From: Planctomycetota bacterium
GTDB taxonomy: Bacteria; Planctomycetota; UBA1135; GCA-002686595
DNA length: 51,265 bases
NCBI GenBank assembly: GCA_947484275.1
Contig: CANKOY010000024.1
Span: 1-51,265, forward strand
Direction: 5' to 3'
The position numbers were made by a program, and so were the translations under genes. Below the pieces are notes generated by a model. It saw only the letters and a list, made by a program, of their open reading frames with translations. It was not told the DNA's origin and did no database searches. Below, piece by piece: positions 7,620 through 15,676 of the stretch. The stretch's first letter is position 1, and each line of letters starts with the position of its first letter.

Positions 7620-9494
7620 ATGACCGCGTCGCAGCCGCCCGCCATCGCGGAGTTCACGCTCAAGGCGGTCGTCGTCGGAATCGTGCTCGGCATCGTGTTC
7701 GGAGCCGCGAACGTCTACCTCGCGCTCAAGGTCGGCATGACCGTGTCGGCTTCGATTCCGGCGGCCGTGATGGCTGTCGCCGTGTTCAAGCTGCTGCGCT
7801 CCAGGAACACGATCCTCGAAGCGAATCTCGCGCAGACGATCGGCTCCGCTTCGACGTCGCTCGCGACGGGCACCGTATTCACGATCCCTGTGCTGTTCAT
7901 GTGGGGCATCGCGCCGCCGCTGTGGCAGATCGCGATTCTGGCCTTCCTCGGCGGCGTGCTCGGACTTGCGGCGATGATTCCGCTGCGGCGGCTCTTGATC
8001 GTGCGCGAGGATGCGACGCTGCCTTACCCCGAGGGCCGCGCCTGTGCCGAAGTGCTGCGCGCGACCGCGGGCAACGCCAGCGGCAGTCGCTGGATTTTCC
8101 ACGGGATGCTCGTCGGCGCCGCGGTGAAACTCCTGATCAGCCTCGCGTTCCTGATGCCCGGTGAGGCGGCGACGTTGGTCTTCCCCTCGCTGTTGCCCCA
8201 GGCGGAGCTGGCGATCGAGCTTTCGCCCTCGCTGCTTGCCGTCGGCTTCATCCTGGGCTTTCGACAGTCGGGGGTTTGCGTTGCAGGTGCTCTGATCTCG
8301 GCCCTGGTGCTGACGCCACTGATCGCCTTTTTCGGCTCGCGTCTGGCTGTGCCCGTGGCGCCGGAAACGACGGTGTTGATCACCGACATGGACGCCACGG
8401 CAATCTGGAAGACGTACGTGCGCTACATCGGCGCGGGGGCGGTGGCCACGGCGGGGATTCTGACTGTGCTGCGCAACCTGCCCAGCATGGTCGGTGCGGT
8501 ACGCGCGGTGTTTGTCGGCGTGCGCGGCGCTCGGGGCGCAGAAGCCGTGCAGGACGAGCGCACCGACCGCGACTTGCCCGGCACCTTTGTGATCGGCGCA
8601 ATCGCGTTCGTCGTGCTGACCGCGGGCTTCGTGCCCGGAATTTTCGCCGGGGACATGCCGCTGGAAGCGCGCCTGATCTGCGCGGCGGGCGTGGCCGTCT
8701 TTGGAATCCTGTTCGTCACCGTCGCCGCGCGCATCGTCGGAATCGTCGGCGTGTCCTCCCAGCCGACCTCGGGGATCGCGTTGATCACGCTGATCGGCGT
8801 GGCCTCGGTGTTCACGGCCATGGGCTGGAACGACGCGAGCGCCCGAGCCGCCGTGCTCACGGTCGGCACGATCGTCGCCGTCGCGGCGTCCAAGGCAGGC
8901 GACATCAGCCAGGACCTGAAGACCGGTTTCCTGGTGGGCGCCACGCCTGCGCGACAGCAATTCGGCCAACTGATCGGCGCGGCCTTCGCTTGCTGGGCCG
9001 TGGCGGGCACGGTGCTGCTTCTCGGCAACAACTATGTGATCGGCGTCGACTTCAAGGCTCCGCAGGCGACCTTGATGAAGACGATCATCGAAGGCGTGCT
9101 CTCGGGCACGCTGCCCTGGGATCTGGTGCTGACCGGCGGCGGCCTTTCGCTTGGTGCGATTCTGTGCGGCGCTTCGGGTCTGGCTTTCTCCATCGGCGTG
9201 TACTTGGGCGTGGCGTCCATGGCGCCCCTGTTCATCGGCGGCTGCGTCCGCGCCCTGTGCGACCGCGCCCGTCGCGGAGCAAACGACACGGATGCGAATC
9301 CGGGTGTGCTCGCGGCCTCGGGTCTGGTGGCGGGCGAGGGACTGGCCGGAATCCTGGTGGCGTCCCTGGTCGCACTGGGCCGCGTGCCCAAGTCCGCCGC
9401 CACGGTATTCGAGGGCCAAAGCGGTCAGTGGGCCGTGGTGGCCACGGTGCTCGCGATCTGTGGCTTCCTGTACGTAGCGGCGAAAAAAGGCTGA
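7620..9494 (+). CDS. OPT-family oligopeptide/metal-chelate transporter
   Basis: The product is 624 residues and almost entirely hydrophobic, with a dozen or more membrane helices. The N-terminal EFTLKAVVVGIVLGIVFGAA, then NVYLALKVGMTVSASIPAAV, is the hallmark opening of bacterial OPT proteins. Further family-like segments are LPYPEGRACAEVLRA and the later TSGIALITLIG. Members move oligopeptides or metal-siderophore complexes into the cell by proton coupling; the substrate cannot be read from sequence. The start at 7620 removes an upstream, uncharacteristic 68-residue extension. The 237-bp gap upstream, shared with the divergent membrane-protein gene, probably holds the promoters. Confidence 0.9.
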   Translation: MTASQPPAIAEFTLKAVVVGIVLGIVFGAANVYLALKVGMTVSASIPAAVMAVAVFKLLRSRNTILEANLAQTIGSASTSLATGTVFTIPVLFMWGIAPPLWQIAILAFLGGVLGLAAMIPLRRLLIVREDATLPYPEGRACAEVLRATAGNASGSRWIFHGMLVGAAVKLLISLAFLMPGEAATLVFPSLLPQAELAIELSPSLLAVGFILGFRQSGVCVAGALISALVLTPLIAFFGSRLAVPVAPETTVLITDMDATAIWKTYVRYIGAGAVATAGILTVLRNLPSMVGAVRAVFVGVRGARGAEAVQDERTDRDLPGTFVIGAIAFVVLTAGFVPGIFAGDMPLEARLICAAGVAVFGILFVTVAARIVGIVGVSSQPTSGIALITLIGVASVFTAMGWNDASARAAVLTVGTIVAVAASKAGDISQDLKTGFLVGATPARQQFGQLIGAAFACWAVAGTVLLLGNNYVIGVDFKAPQATLMKTIIEGVLSGTLPWDLVLTGGGLSLGAILCGASGLAFSIGVYLGVASMAPLFIGGCVRALCDRARRGANDTDANPGVLAASGLVAGEGLAGILVASLVALGRVPKSAATVFEGQSGQWAVVATVLAICGFLYVAAKKG

Positions 9495-9507
9495 GCGCGG
9501 AGCTCAG
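9491..9507. terminator. Short hairpin between convergent genes
   Basis: A 6-bp stem (CTGAGC/GCTCAG) with a 5-base loop spans the stop codons of the OPT gene and the convergent DUF5916 gene. The stem is short and has no clear T-tract on the plus strand, so a terminator role is only a suggestion. Confidence 0.3.
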
Positions 9508-11696
9508 AAGCGCAGCGTGTAGGAGGCCTTGAAGGCCAATCCCTGGGACACGTCGTGCACGCCACCGGAGTTCTCAGAGACCTGGTTGAAAACCAGGAAG
9601 AACTCCTGGCCGGGCACCGGGATCCAGCGCCAACGGGAGTTGAGGCCAAACTCATCGGACTGCGAATCCCACTGGACAAAGTTGTTCCAGGAGAGGTCCG
9701 GCGTGAAGTTGAAATTCAAACGCACGCGAGCCACTTGGGTTTCGACGTCGCCGAGGTCGAAGTCGATGTTGTTTTGCTCCCATTCCAGCCCCGCGTTGAA
9801 CAGGGGATCTGGCCGCCAGGACAGCTGTGCAAACCAGCGCAGGGACTCGCCGTCGAGAAACTCACCGGCAGTGACGTTTGTGCTCAGCGATATCGGCCGC
9901 TTTTCCGCCGTGCTCAATTCCATGCGCAGCGCGGTGTCGTCGTAGGTGCCCGGAGGCAGAACAACCGCCGGCGTGATCGCAAAGGCCTGATCGAGCACCT
10001 CGCGAGTCTGCTCGACCTTGAGGCTCAGCTCATCGCCTGATTCGAAATCGATCCCGAGCACACGGGCGGTACTCACGTGCGTTTCCACGTCGTCGTCTAA
10101 GTCGGTCACCAGCGAGTCCTCCAGGCCAAAACTCAGCTGGCGCACTGCTCCGCCAATGCGCGGCTTGAATAGCAGCTCGCCGTCGTAGCGCCGCACGCCC
10201 GTGCGCGGAACGAACCCCAGCGCCGGCCGAAAATTATCATCGATCTGCTTAGCGGCCAGATTCCAGCGCCAGCGGTCGTTTGGATAGGCGATGGAGGCGC
10301 CGAACGCGGTGTCGTCGCCCGCTGCGTGTTCGGTGTAGCTCTGCAGGAACCATGCGCTGGTGGTGGTGCGCTTCCCGCCGAGCCCAGCGTTGGTGCGAAA
10401 GTTCGCGTCGAGTCCATAAACGACGTTTTCCGTGTCCAAGTCAGGATCGCCGCGGGTTCCGATGGCTCCGATGCTCCATTCCTCTCCGATGTCCTTCGAA
10501 ACGCGCGCCACGGCCAGGTTCTCGCCTTCGGCCCCGATGCTGTCGCCAGTTTCCACGTCCAGGATCCCAATGTTCCAACCGTCCTGGCGGCCGGTCAGCT
10601 TGGCGCCGGCGTGGATCGGCACTTCATCGCCAGCAGGTCCGCGCCCTATGCGCCGCGAAAAGAACGGGATCAAGTCCGTGTCGAGGTCGGCGAATTTGAA
10701 AATGCCCGCGTCCTGAAGGAAGAAGTCGCGCTTCTCGGGGAAAAACAGCGGGAAACGCGTCAGGTTGACTTTGCGCTCGTCCACCTCGGTCTCGGCGAAG
10801 TCGGTGTTGAGCGTCACGCTCGCCGTCAGGTTCGGCGTCAAGCGGTAGAAAATGTCCGCGCCGCCATCGGCGTCGAAATCCTCGTCATTGCCCGGCGCGC
10901 GATAATCCTTGGACCAGTCGGCGACGCCAAAGGGCACGACGTCGAGCCCGACACCCTGCCTCAAGTCATGGAATCCTACGAGGTTTCCAGCGCGCGAGCT
11001 CTGGTGTCCCCTCGCGTCCTGCGTCGGACTCGCCCAGCGCAATCTCTCGTTCTTGCGCTTGATCGTGCGATTGATGTTGAAGCCCCAAGTCGTCGAGCCC
11101 TTGGCAAATGAGAGGGTCTTGAACGGGATTGCCATCTCAGCCACCCAGCCCTCGGCATCAATCGTCGTCTTGCCCTCCCAAATCCCGTCCCAGGGCTTGT
11201 TGAAGTCCGTGCTGTCCCCTGAAAGCAGCGCGTCGCCCTTGGATCCAGCCGGCGACATCTGAAAGAAGTACGCGTTGCGGTAATCGAGGAACGTGTCGAA
11301 AATCAGCTCGACGCGATCGTCGGGATCGAGCTGTGCATCGCGCGCGGCCTGGGTCGCCACAATCTTCCACGGCTCGGAGTCGTAGCAGCGAATGGCGACG
11401 TACAGGTTGTCGTCGTCGTAGAGAAAGCGCACGTCCGTGGCCTCGCTCGGCGCGCTGCCCTGGTTTGGCTCGACCTGGGTCAGGGGGCCGATCGAAGGCG
11501 CGCTGGCCCAAATCTCCGGCTCGAGCACACCGTCGATCACCGGTGCCTGGGCCGTGCGCGCGACGCGGGCCTCGGGCCGAGACTCTTGGTCCCCGGGGGC
11601 AGCGAAGGCCGCGGGCAAGGCGGGCATGAGGAGCAACAGGAACAAGCGGCCGAGTATGCCCGTGTGCCGCGAAAGCGCCACCGGGCAATCCCGCAC
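9504..11696 (-). CDS. DUF5916 protein: CBM9-like domain plus outer-membrane beta-barrel
   Basis: The product is 730 residues. A signal peptide (LFLLLLMPALPAAFA) precedes a family-9 carbohydrate-binding-like domain at about 40-210 (APVIDGVLEPEIW, DDDNLYVAIRCYDSEP, DPDDRVELIFDTF, WVAEMAIPF), followed by a long DUF5916 region with barrel-type alternating strands (FPLFFPEKRDFFLQDAGIF) that ends in FKASYTLRF with a terminal Phe typical of outer-membrane proteins. The family is widespread and poorly characterised. The start is probably the GTG at 11696. It lies 11 bp after the PilO-like gene and closes the sigma-containing gene train. Whether it is the exported or surface-assembled client of the neighbouring machinery is a hypothesis. 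Confidence 0.85.
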   Translation of the reverse strand: MRDCPVALSRHTGILGRLFLLLLMPALPAAFAAPGDQESRPEARVARTAQAPVIDGVLEPEIWASAPSIGPLTQVEPNQGSAPSEATDVRFLYDDDNLYVAIRCYDSEPWKIVATQAARDAQLDPDDRVELIFDTFLDYRNAYFFQMSPAGSKGDALLSGDSTDFNKPWDGIWEGKTTIDAEGWVAEMAIPFKTLSFAKGSTTWGFNINRTIKRKNERLRWASPTQDARGHQSSRAGNLVGFHDLRQGVGLDVVPFGVADWSKDYRAPGNDEDFDADGGADIFYRLTPNLTASVTLNTDFAETEVDERKVNLTRFPLFFPEKRDFFLQDAGIFKFADLDTDLIPFFSRRIGRGPAGDEVPIHAGAKLTGRQDGWNIGILDVETGDSIGAEGENLAVARVSKDIGEEWSIGAIGTRGDPDLDTENVVYGLDANFRTNAGLGGKRTTTSAWFLQSYTEHAAGDDTAFGASIAYPNDRWRWNLAAKQIDDNFRPALGFVPRTGVRRYDGELLFKPRIGGAVRQLSFGLEDSLVTDLDDDVETHVSTARVLGIDFESGDELSLKVEQTREVLDQAFAITPAVVLPPGTYDDTALRMELSTAEKRPISLSTNVTAGEFLDGESLRWFAQLSWRPDPLFNAGLEWEQNNIDFDLGDVETQVARVRLNFNFTPDLSWNNFVQWDSQSDEFGLNSRWRWIPVPGQEFFLVFNQVSENSGGVHDVSQGLAFKASYTLRF

Positions 11697-11707
11697 TCGG
11701 ACGAAAC

Positions 11708-12286
11708 TCAGCGCTTGACCGCGGGCGGCGGCGTCTCAAGCTTCGTGCGCGAAGTCACTTCGACTTCCCAGCGCCACGAATCGACGTCGAGCACATTCTC
11801 GGGCTTCAGGTTCTTCGCCTCCGGGTCCATGCGCAGGCGCGTGACGCGCATGCGACGGCTCTCGCTCTCGAGCTTGTAGAGGAAGTTGGCGATGTTCAGA
11901 CGCGGGTAGCCGCGGTCGAAACTGGAGGAACTGATCGTATAGCGCGTGTCGAGGATGCCGCGAATATGCTCGGCCTCCGACGGCGGAGCGACGGTGACGT
12001 CGCCCATGAGCACAGCGGCGTTGGCAGCAATCGCGCGGATGTAGGTCGCCGGGTCAGACTGCTCCTTGAAGCCCTCGCGGTCCAACTGCTTGGTCAGCAC
12101 CGAATGTCGCCGAGCGAGATTGCGCAGGTCGAGGGCAATCTCGTGCACTTCGCGAGTCAGTGCGTCTTCGAGGCTCAGGCGCCGCGCGTGCATGCTGTAG
12201 CCGTAGTAGCCCAAGCCCACGGCGGCGAGCAGCGACAGCACGATGATCCAGCGCGCCAACGTCATTTTCGCGAGCATGTTCTTCAT
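11708..12286 (-). CDS. PilO/GspM-like inner-membrane assembly protein
   Basis: The product is 192 residues. One N-terminal membrane helix (WIIVLSLLAAVGLGYYGY) is followed by a coiled-coil region and a small alpha/beta domain, the architecture of PilO in type IV pili and GspM in type II secretion. Sequence identity to known PilO is not strong, so the call rests on architecture and on the preceding PilM/GspL-like gene, whose stop it overlaps by 4 bp (ATGA). Such proteins pair with PilN or GspL in the periplasm to support the assembly platform. The start may be the ATG at 12286 or the one at 12277. Confidence 0.65.
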   Translation of the reverse strand: MKNMLAKMTLARWIIVLSLLAAVGLGYYGYSMHARRLSLEDALTREVHEIALDLRNLARRHSVLTKQLDREGFKEQSDPATYIRAIAANAAVLMGDVTVAPPSEAEHIRGILDTRYTISSSSFDRGYPRLNIANFLYKLESESRRMRVTRLRMDPEAKNLKPENVLDVDSWRWEVEVTSRTKLETPPPAVKR

Positions 12287-14082
12287 ACTCCACCTGCCGG
12301 GTTCGCGCGCACGACCTTGGACATGTCGCAGGTCACCTTGAACGACTCCGTGTAGACGCCTTTGTTGTTGGCCGCGTTATCGCCAAGGGGCTTACTGCCA
12401 CCCGGCCAAACTTCGATCACCCAGGGTTTCTTGCGCAGCTCCTCGAAGTAGCGCTCGAGATTGGCCGTGGCGGTCACGGAGTCGGAGGCAAAGAACGTGA
12501 AGTCCGCCTGGACTTCAACCTTGTCCGTGCCATTGATCCGCCCGGGCAGGAACTGGGAGTTCAGCTTGCGGATCGCGACGCGGCCGATTTGGTCCTCGCC
12601 AAGTTCGCCGAGCACATCCAGCGTCATGGTCGCCGCCTCCAGGGCGGACTGCGGCTGAGAGACCTCGCCGGTGTTGCCCAGGGCCTTGTCGAGCTTGTCG
12701 ACTTCTAGCTTCAGGAGACGCCGCTCATTCCTGAGCTGCTCGAGTCGCGTTCGATCAGGATCGATCTCGGGATTCTCCCTGGCAGAAACTCCGGTCTTCT
12801 CACTCGACTTGCGCGCGAACTCCAAATAATCCGCGAACGGCTTCGGCGGCTGCTCAAGGTCGCCGGCCTGCCCCTTGGCTGGGTCGCCGAGCAAGTACAG
12901 GTTCGCGAAGCGACGCCAGTAGTCGATGTCGGCGTCGCGCAGGCGGGTGAGCTGTGTTTCGAAAATCACGAACACCGCGAGCAGCGTGACCAGCAACAAG
13001 GACGCCACCGCGAGCGGCAATTCGATGCGCTCGAAGGCCCCGGTGTAGCGCAATTCCTCGCGCCGCAGCGAAGCAGGGTGCGCGACCGCTCCCATTTGGC
13101 GAAGGGCGGCTCCGTAGGCGACCACCAACGGGCCAGCGCCCACCATGGGCTGGCCGGAATCGGCTTCGAACACGTCGAGTTCGTAGATCGGCAGGTCGAG
13201 AACTTTGGTGCCGATCAGGTTCGGCAACTCGATGCCGCAGACGTAGACCGCGTCGATCGGATGGGTCGTGCGCGCGCCAGAGATCGTTCGCCCGAGTTCG
13301 CGACGGATGCGCGACACGGCGTGCTCAAGCAAGCGCTGAAGTTCCTCGGGCGTAGTCGGCGTGGCGATCGCCGGCGTGGAAGGCGCGGCGCTGGCCTCGG
13401 TTCCGGCCTCAGGTGCCGCGTCGGGTGCGGCGGGCTCGGCTTCTGCGGCCACGGGATCATGGGAGAGGGCGCCGATGTGGATCGCGCGCATGGAGCGCAC
13501 GCGCCCTCCGTCAACGACGACGACTGCCGTCGAACCCTCGCCGACGTGCACGAGGATCTGTGCGTCGTTGAGGTGACAAATGTCCGCGGTCATGGCCGCG
13601 TTGACCATGGCGGTGGCTTCGATCTCCAGTTCAAGGGGCTCGATGCCCGCCTTGGTCGTGAGCTCGAGCACCTTCGCGATCTCGCTCTTGGGGACCGCGG
13701 TGACCAGCAGGTCGCTCTCGCGCTCGCTCTTGTCGCGCAGGGCCCAGTCGACGACGACGTCGTCGATCGACCATTGGGGCAACTGGCTTTCGACCTCGAA
13801 CTTCAGGACCTCTTCGATCTTGTTCTCGTCGGAGAAGGGCAGCTTGATCGTGCGGAAGGCTGCAAGGCCAGAGTCGATCGCCGCGCCGACGGATTCGTGC
13901 GGGATGCTGTGGGTCTTGGCGGCCTCGCGCAGAACCCGCGCCGCGTCGCCGGCGGGATCGGCCCCCCCGGAGGGAAACTCACCGGCCTTGAAGGCGACGA
14001 TGCGGTGCTTTTTGGCGGAACCCTCGAGCACTACGAGTTCGTAGCGCTTGGGCCCGATGCGAATGCCACAGGACTTGGCCAT
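12283..14082 (-). CDS. PilM-PilN/GspL-like protein: actin-like ATPase domain fused to membrane and periplasmic domains
   Basis: The product is 599 residues. Residues 1-330 resemble the actin-like fold of PilM or the cytoplasmic half of GspL: GIRIGPKRYELVVLEG at the start, the PilM-like phrase KIEEVLKFEVESQLP, and the phosphate-loop-like VHVGEGSTAVVVVDGGRV. An insert rich in Ala, Pro and Glu lies at about 215-245. A single membrane helix follows at about 360-380 (LAVASLLLVTLLAVFVIF), then a coiled coil and a ferredoxin-like periplasmic domain as in PilN/GspL. This fused organisation is like GspL of type II secretion. No pilin, ATPase or secretin gene is in the window, so the rest of the machine must lie elsewhere. 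Confidence 0.75.
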   Translation of the reverse strand: MAKSCGIRIGPKRYELVVLEGSAKKHRIVAFKAGEFPSGGADPAGDAARVLREAAKTHSIPHESVGAAIDSGLAAFRTIKLPFSDENKIEEVLKFEVESQLPQWSIDDVVVDWALRDKSERESDLLVTAVPKSEIAKVLELTTKAGIEPLELEIEATAMVNAAMTADICHLNDAQILVHVGEGSTAVVVVDGGRVRSMRAIHIGALSHDPVAAEAEPAAPDAAPEAGTEASAAPSTPAIATPTTPEELQRLLEHAVSRIRRELGRTISGARTTHPIDAVYVCGIELPNLIGTKVLDLPIYELDVFEADSGQPMVGAGPLVVAYGAALRQMGAVAHPASLRREELRYTGAFERIELPLAVASLLLVTLLAVFVIFETQLTRLRDADIDYWRRFANLYLLGDPAKGQAGDLEQPPKPFADYLEFARKSSEKTGVSARENPEIDPDRTRLEQLRNERRLLKLEVDKLDKALGNTGEVSQPQSALEAATMTLDVLGELGEDQIGRVAIRKLNSQFLPGRINGTDKVEVQADFTFFASDSVTATANLERYFEELRKKPWVIEVWPGGSKPLGDNAANNKGVYTESFKVTCDMSKVVRANPAGGV

Positions 14083-14085
14083 GGG

Positions 14086-14481
14086 TCAGTTCTTTGCTTT
14101 CCAGTCCAGTCCGCCAGCCAATCGGTCGTACTCCGAGCGCTTGTCGGCGGGCAGAACATTGTCGCGAATTCGTTCGCGGTAATTAAGGGCCAAGGTATCG
14201 AGCTTGGCTTCGAGATCGCTGCGGCCATTCTCCAAGTGGGCCTGCTCGAGCTGGTGGATCTCGCGCTCGTAGACCGCCAGGAGCTCCTGCAGAAGTCGCG
14301 AGCGCTCCGCCGAGGGCTTGAAGGTGCGCTCGAACTCGGCCTGGAAGCCGGCGAAGGGGCCCGAGTTCCTGGCGCGAGCCTCACGTTCGTGGTCGCGATT
14401 GGCCGCGAACCAGCCGATGCCCAGGCCCCCGCCAAAGGCGGTCAGGGCCAGCAGAACGATCCATAGTCTGAGGTTTCCCAC
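14086..14481 (-). CDS. Small membrane-anchored helical protein, possible Spy/CnrX-like sensor
   Basis: The product is 131 residues from a GTG start at 14481, 7 bp after the anti-sigma stop. An N-terminal helix (LWIVLLALTAFGGGLGIGWFAA) anchors a periplasmic domain that is nearly all alpha helix, rich in Glu, Arg and Leu (YEREIHQLEQAHLE; DTLALNYRERIRDNVL). Position after sigma and anti-sigma genes and helical-hairpin character recall the heavy-metal-sensor/Spy-like proteins such as CnrX that hold anti-sigma factors in check. No obvious metal-binding Cys or His cluster is visible, so a coiled-coil spacer for the following assembly proteins is an alternative. Confidence 0.6.
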   Translation of the reverse strand: MGNLRLWIVLLALTAFGGGLGIGWFAANRDHEREARARNSGPFAGFQAEFERTFKPSAERSRLLQELLAVYEREIHQLEQAHLENGRSDLEAKLDTLALNYRERIRDNVLPADKRSEYDRLAGGLDWKAKN

Positions 14482-14488
14482 GCCAGTC

Positions 14489-15025
14489 TCAGGGCTTGCG
14501 GCCCGCAGCGTTAGCAGGCAACTCGCTGGCCGGCGCTCCAGGGGTCAGCGCCTTTCCTTCGGAAAGGTTCAGCTTGTCGAGCTGTAGAAGCACCTGCTCG
14601 GCCGTTGCCGGCGGATTCGCCGCGTCGAGTCGGTCGGCGTTCGGCAAGCGCTGATCGCGCAGGGCCACGGCCGAAACCAACATGATCGCAGCCGCCGCCG
14701 CGGTGATCGTCAGCACGAACTGCAGCAGGCGTCCGCGCTCTTCGTGGTTCGCCTCGGCAGATCCCACAGTGAGTCCGTCAGGCCGGCCCACGTCACCGGC
14801 GAAGGCGCGGCGAGCCACGCGGGCCGAGAATCCGGCAGGCGGCGCGAACTCCAGCTCCTTTGGCTTCGCGAACCAGCGCGAGAGGGCCTTCGAATCCTGG
14901 GCGCCGGTGCGGCAGGCCGAGCAATCGAGCAGGTGCTTGCGCAGCAAACTCGCGCGCACTTCAGTCAGTTCGCCGTCGAGGTAGCTGTCCACCAGCGGCA
15001 ATGCGTCTTGGCAATTGAAATTCAT
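14489..15025 (-). CDS. Anti-sigma factor with N-terminal zinc finger (zf-HC2)
   Basis: The product is 178 residues. The N-terminus has the zinc-binding anti-sigma pattern: Cys at position 5, then RKHLLDCSACRTG with the His-x3-Cys-x2-Cys arrangement. A single membrane helix lies near residues 105-120 (VLTITAAAAAIMLVSAVAL), leaving a short periplasmic C-terminus. It starts 9 bp after the ECF sigma gene, the standard order for a cognate pair in which the cytoplasmic zinc domain holds the sigma factor until an envelope signal releases it. Confidence 0.88.
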   Translation of the reverse strand: MNFNCQDALPLVDSYLDGELTEVRASLLRKHLLDCSACRTGAQDSKALSRWFAKPKELEFAPPAGFSARVARRAFAGDVGRPDGLTVGSAEANHEERGRLLQFVLTITAAAAAIMLVSAVALRDQRLPNADRLDAANPPATAEQVLLQLDKLNLSEGKALTPGAPASELPANAAGRKP

Positions 15026-15034
15026 GATGTGTGC

Positions 15035-15646
15035 CTAGTCCCCCCCGAACTCCGGGTGCAACTGCAGTAGTTTCTCTTTGAAGCGCGCGCGGGCGCGGAA
15101 CAGGCGCGACTCGACGGTGCCGATGGAAATGCCGAGCACGTCCGCCATGTCCTGGTAAGCCATGTCCTCGAACTCGCGCAGCACGAGCACGGTGCGGAAG
15201 ATCTCCGGCAGCTCAGCGAGGACCTCCTGCGTGATGCGCTGCATCTCAGCCCGCTCCATGCGCGCGTCGGGCGCCTGGACCGAAGGCCCTCCGCGACCCG
15301 GCCGATCGGCGGCCTGGGCCAGCTCCGGGTCCTCCATGGCCGTGACCGGATTGCGGCCGTGGCGCTTGTGGAAGTCCAGGGCGGTGTTGATCGCGATCCG
15401 GCACAGCCAGGTATAGAAGGAGGACTGTTGCTGGAAGCTTGTCAGGCGCGTGAAAGCCTTGAGGAAGGCGTCCTGGACGATGTCCTCGATCTCGACCGGA
15501 TTGCGCGTGTAGTGGCGCACCAGGCCGAACATGCGGTCCTGATAGCGCTCCACCAGCAACTGGAACGACAGTTGGTTGCCCGCCAGGGCTTCCGCCACGA
15601 GCGAAACGTCCTCTTTCAGTGCTGGCTGCATCGACAACGCTCCCAT
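15035..15646 (-). CDS. ECF RNA polymerase sigma factor (RpoE-like)
   Basis: The product is 203 residues. Region 2 is clear (FQLLVERYQDRMFGLVRHYT, DIVQDAFLKAFTRL, FYTWLCRIAINTALDFHKR) and region 4 is clear (LAELPEIFRTVLVLREFEDM, then DMADVLGISIGTVESRLFRA). A flexible linker of about 45 residues with Pro and Gly joins them. It would direct RNA polymerase to a stress or envelope regulon and is expected to be inhibited by the zinc-finger protein encoded next. It lies 30 bp after ribBA, so it may be read through from there or have its own promoter. The start is ATG 15646 or ATG 15631. Confidence 0.93.
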   Translation of the reverse strand: MGALSMQPALKEDVSLVAEALAGNQLSFQLLVERYQDRMFGLVRHYTRNPVEIEDIVQDAFLKAFTRLTSFQQQSSFYTWLCRIAINTALDFHKRHGRNPVTAMEDPELAQAADRPGRGGPSVQAPDARMERAEMQRITQEVLAELPEIFRTVLVLREFEDMAYQDMADVLGISIGTVESRLFRARARFKEKLLQLHPEFGGD

Positions 15647-15676
15647 GACCCCCCAGGGACGCCCGGGGGGCAGGGC

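Noticed and set aside
6726..9419. An 897-codon open frame on the minus strand antisense to the OPT transporter
   Set aside because: Only the last 218 codons (from 7382) look like a protein. The rest is low-complexity Arg/His/Gly-rich translation caused by high third-position GC of the transporter gene.
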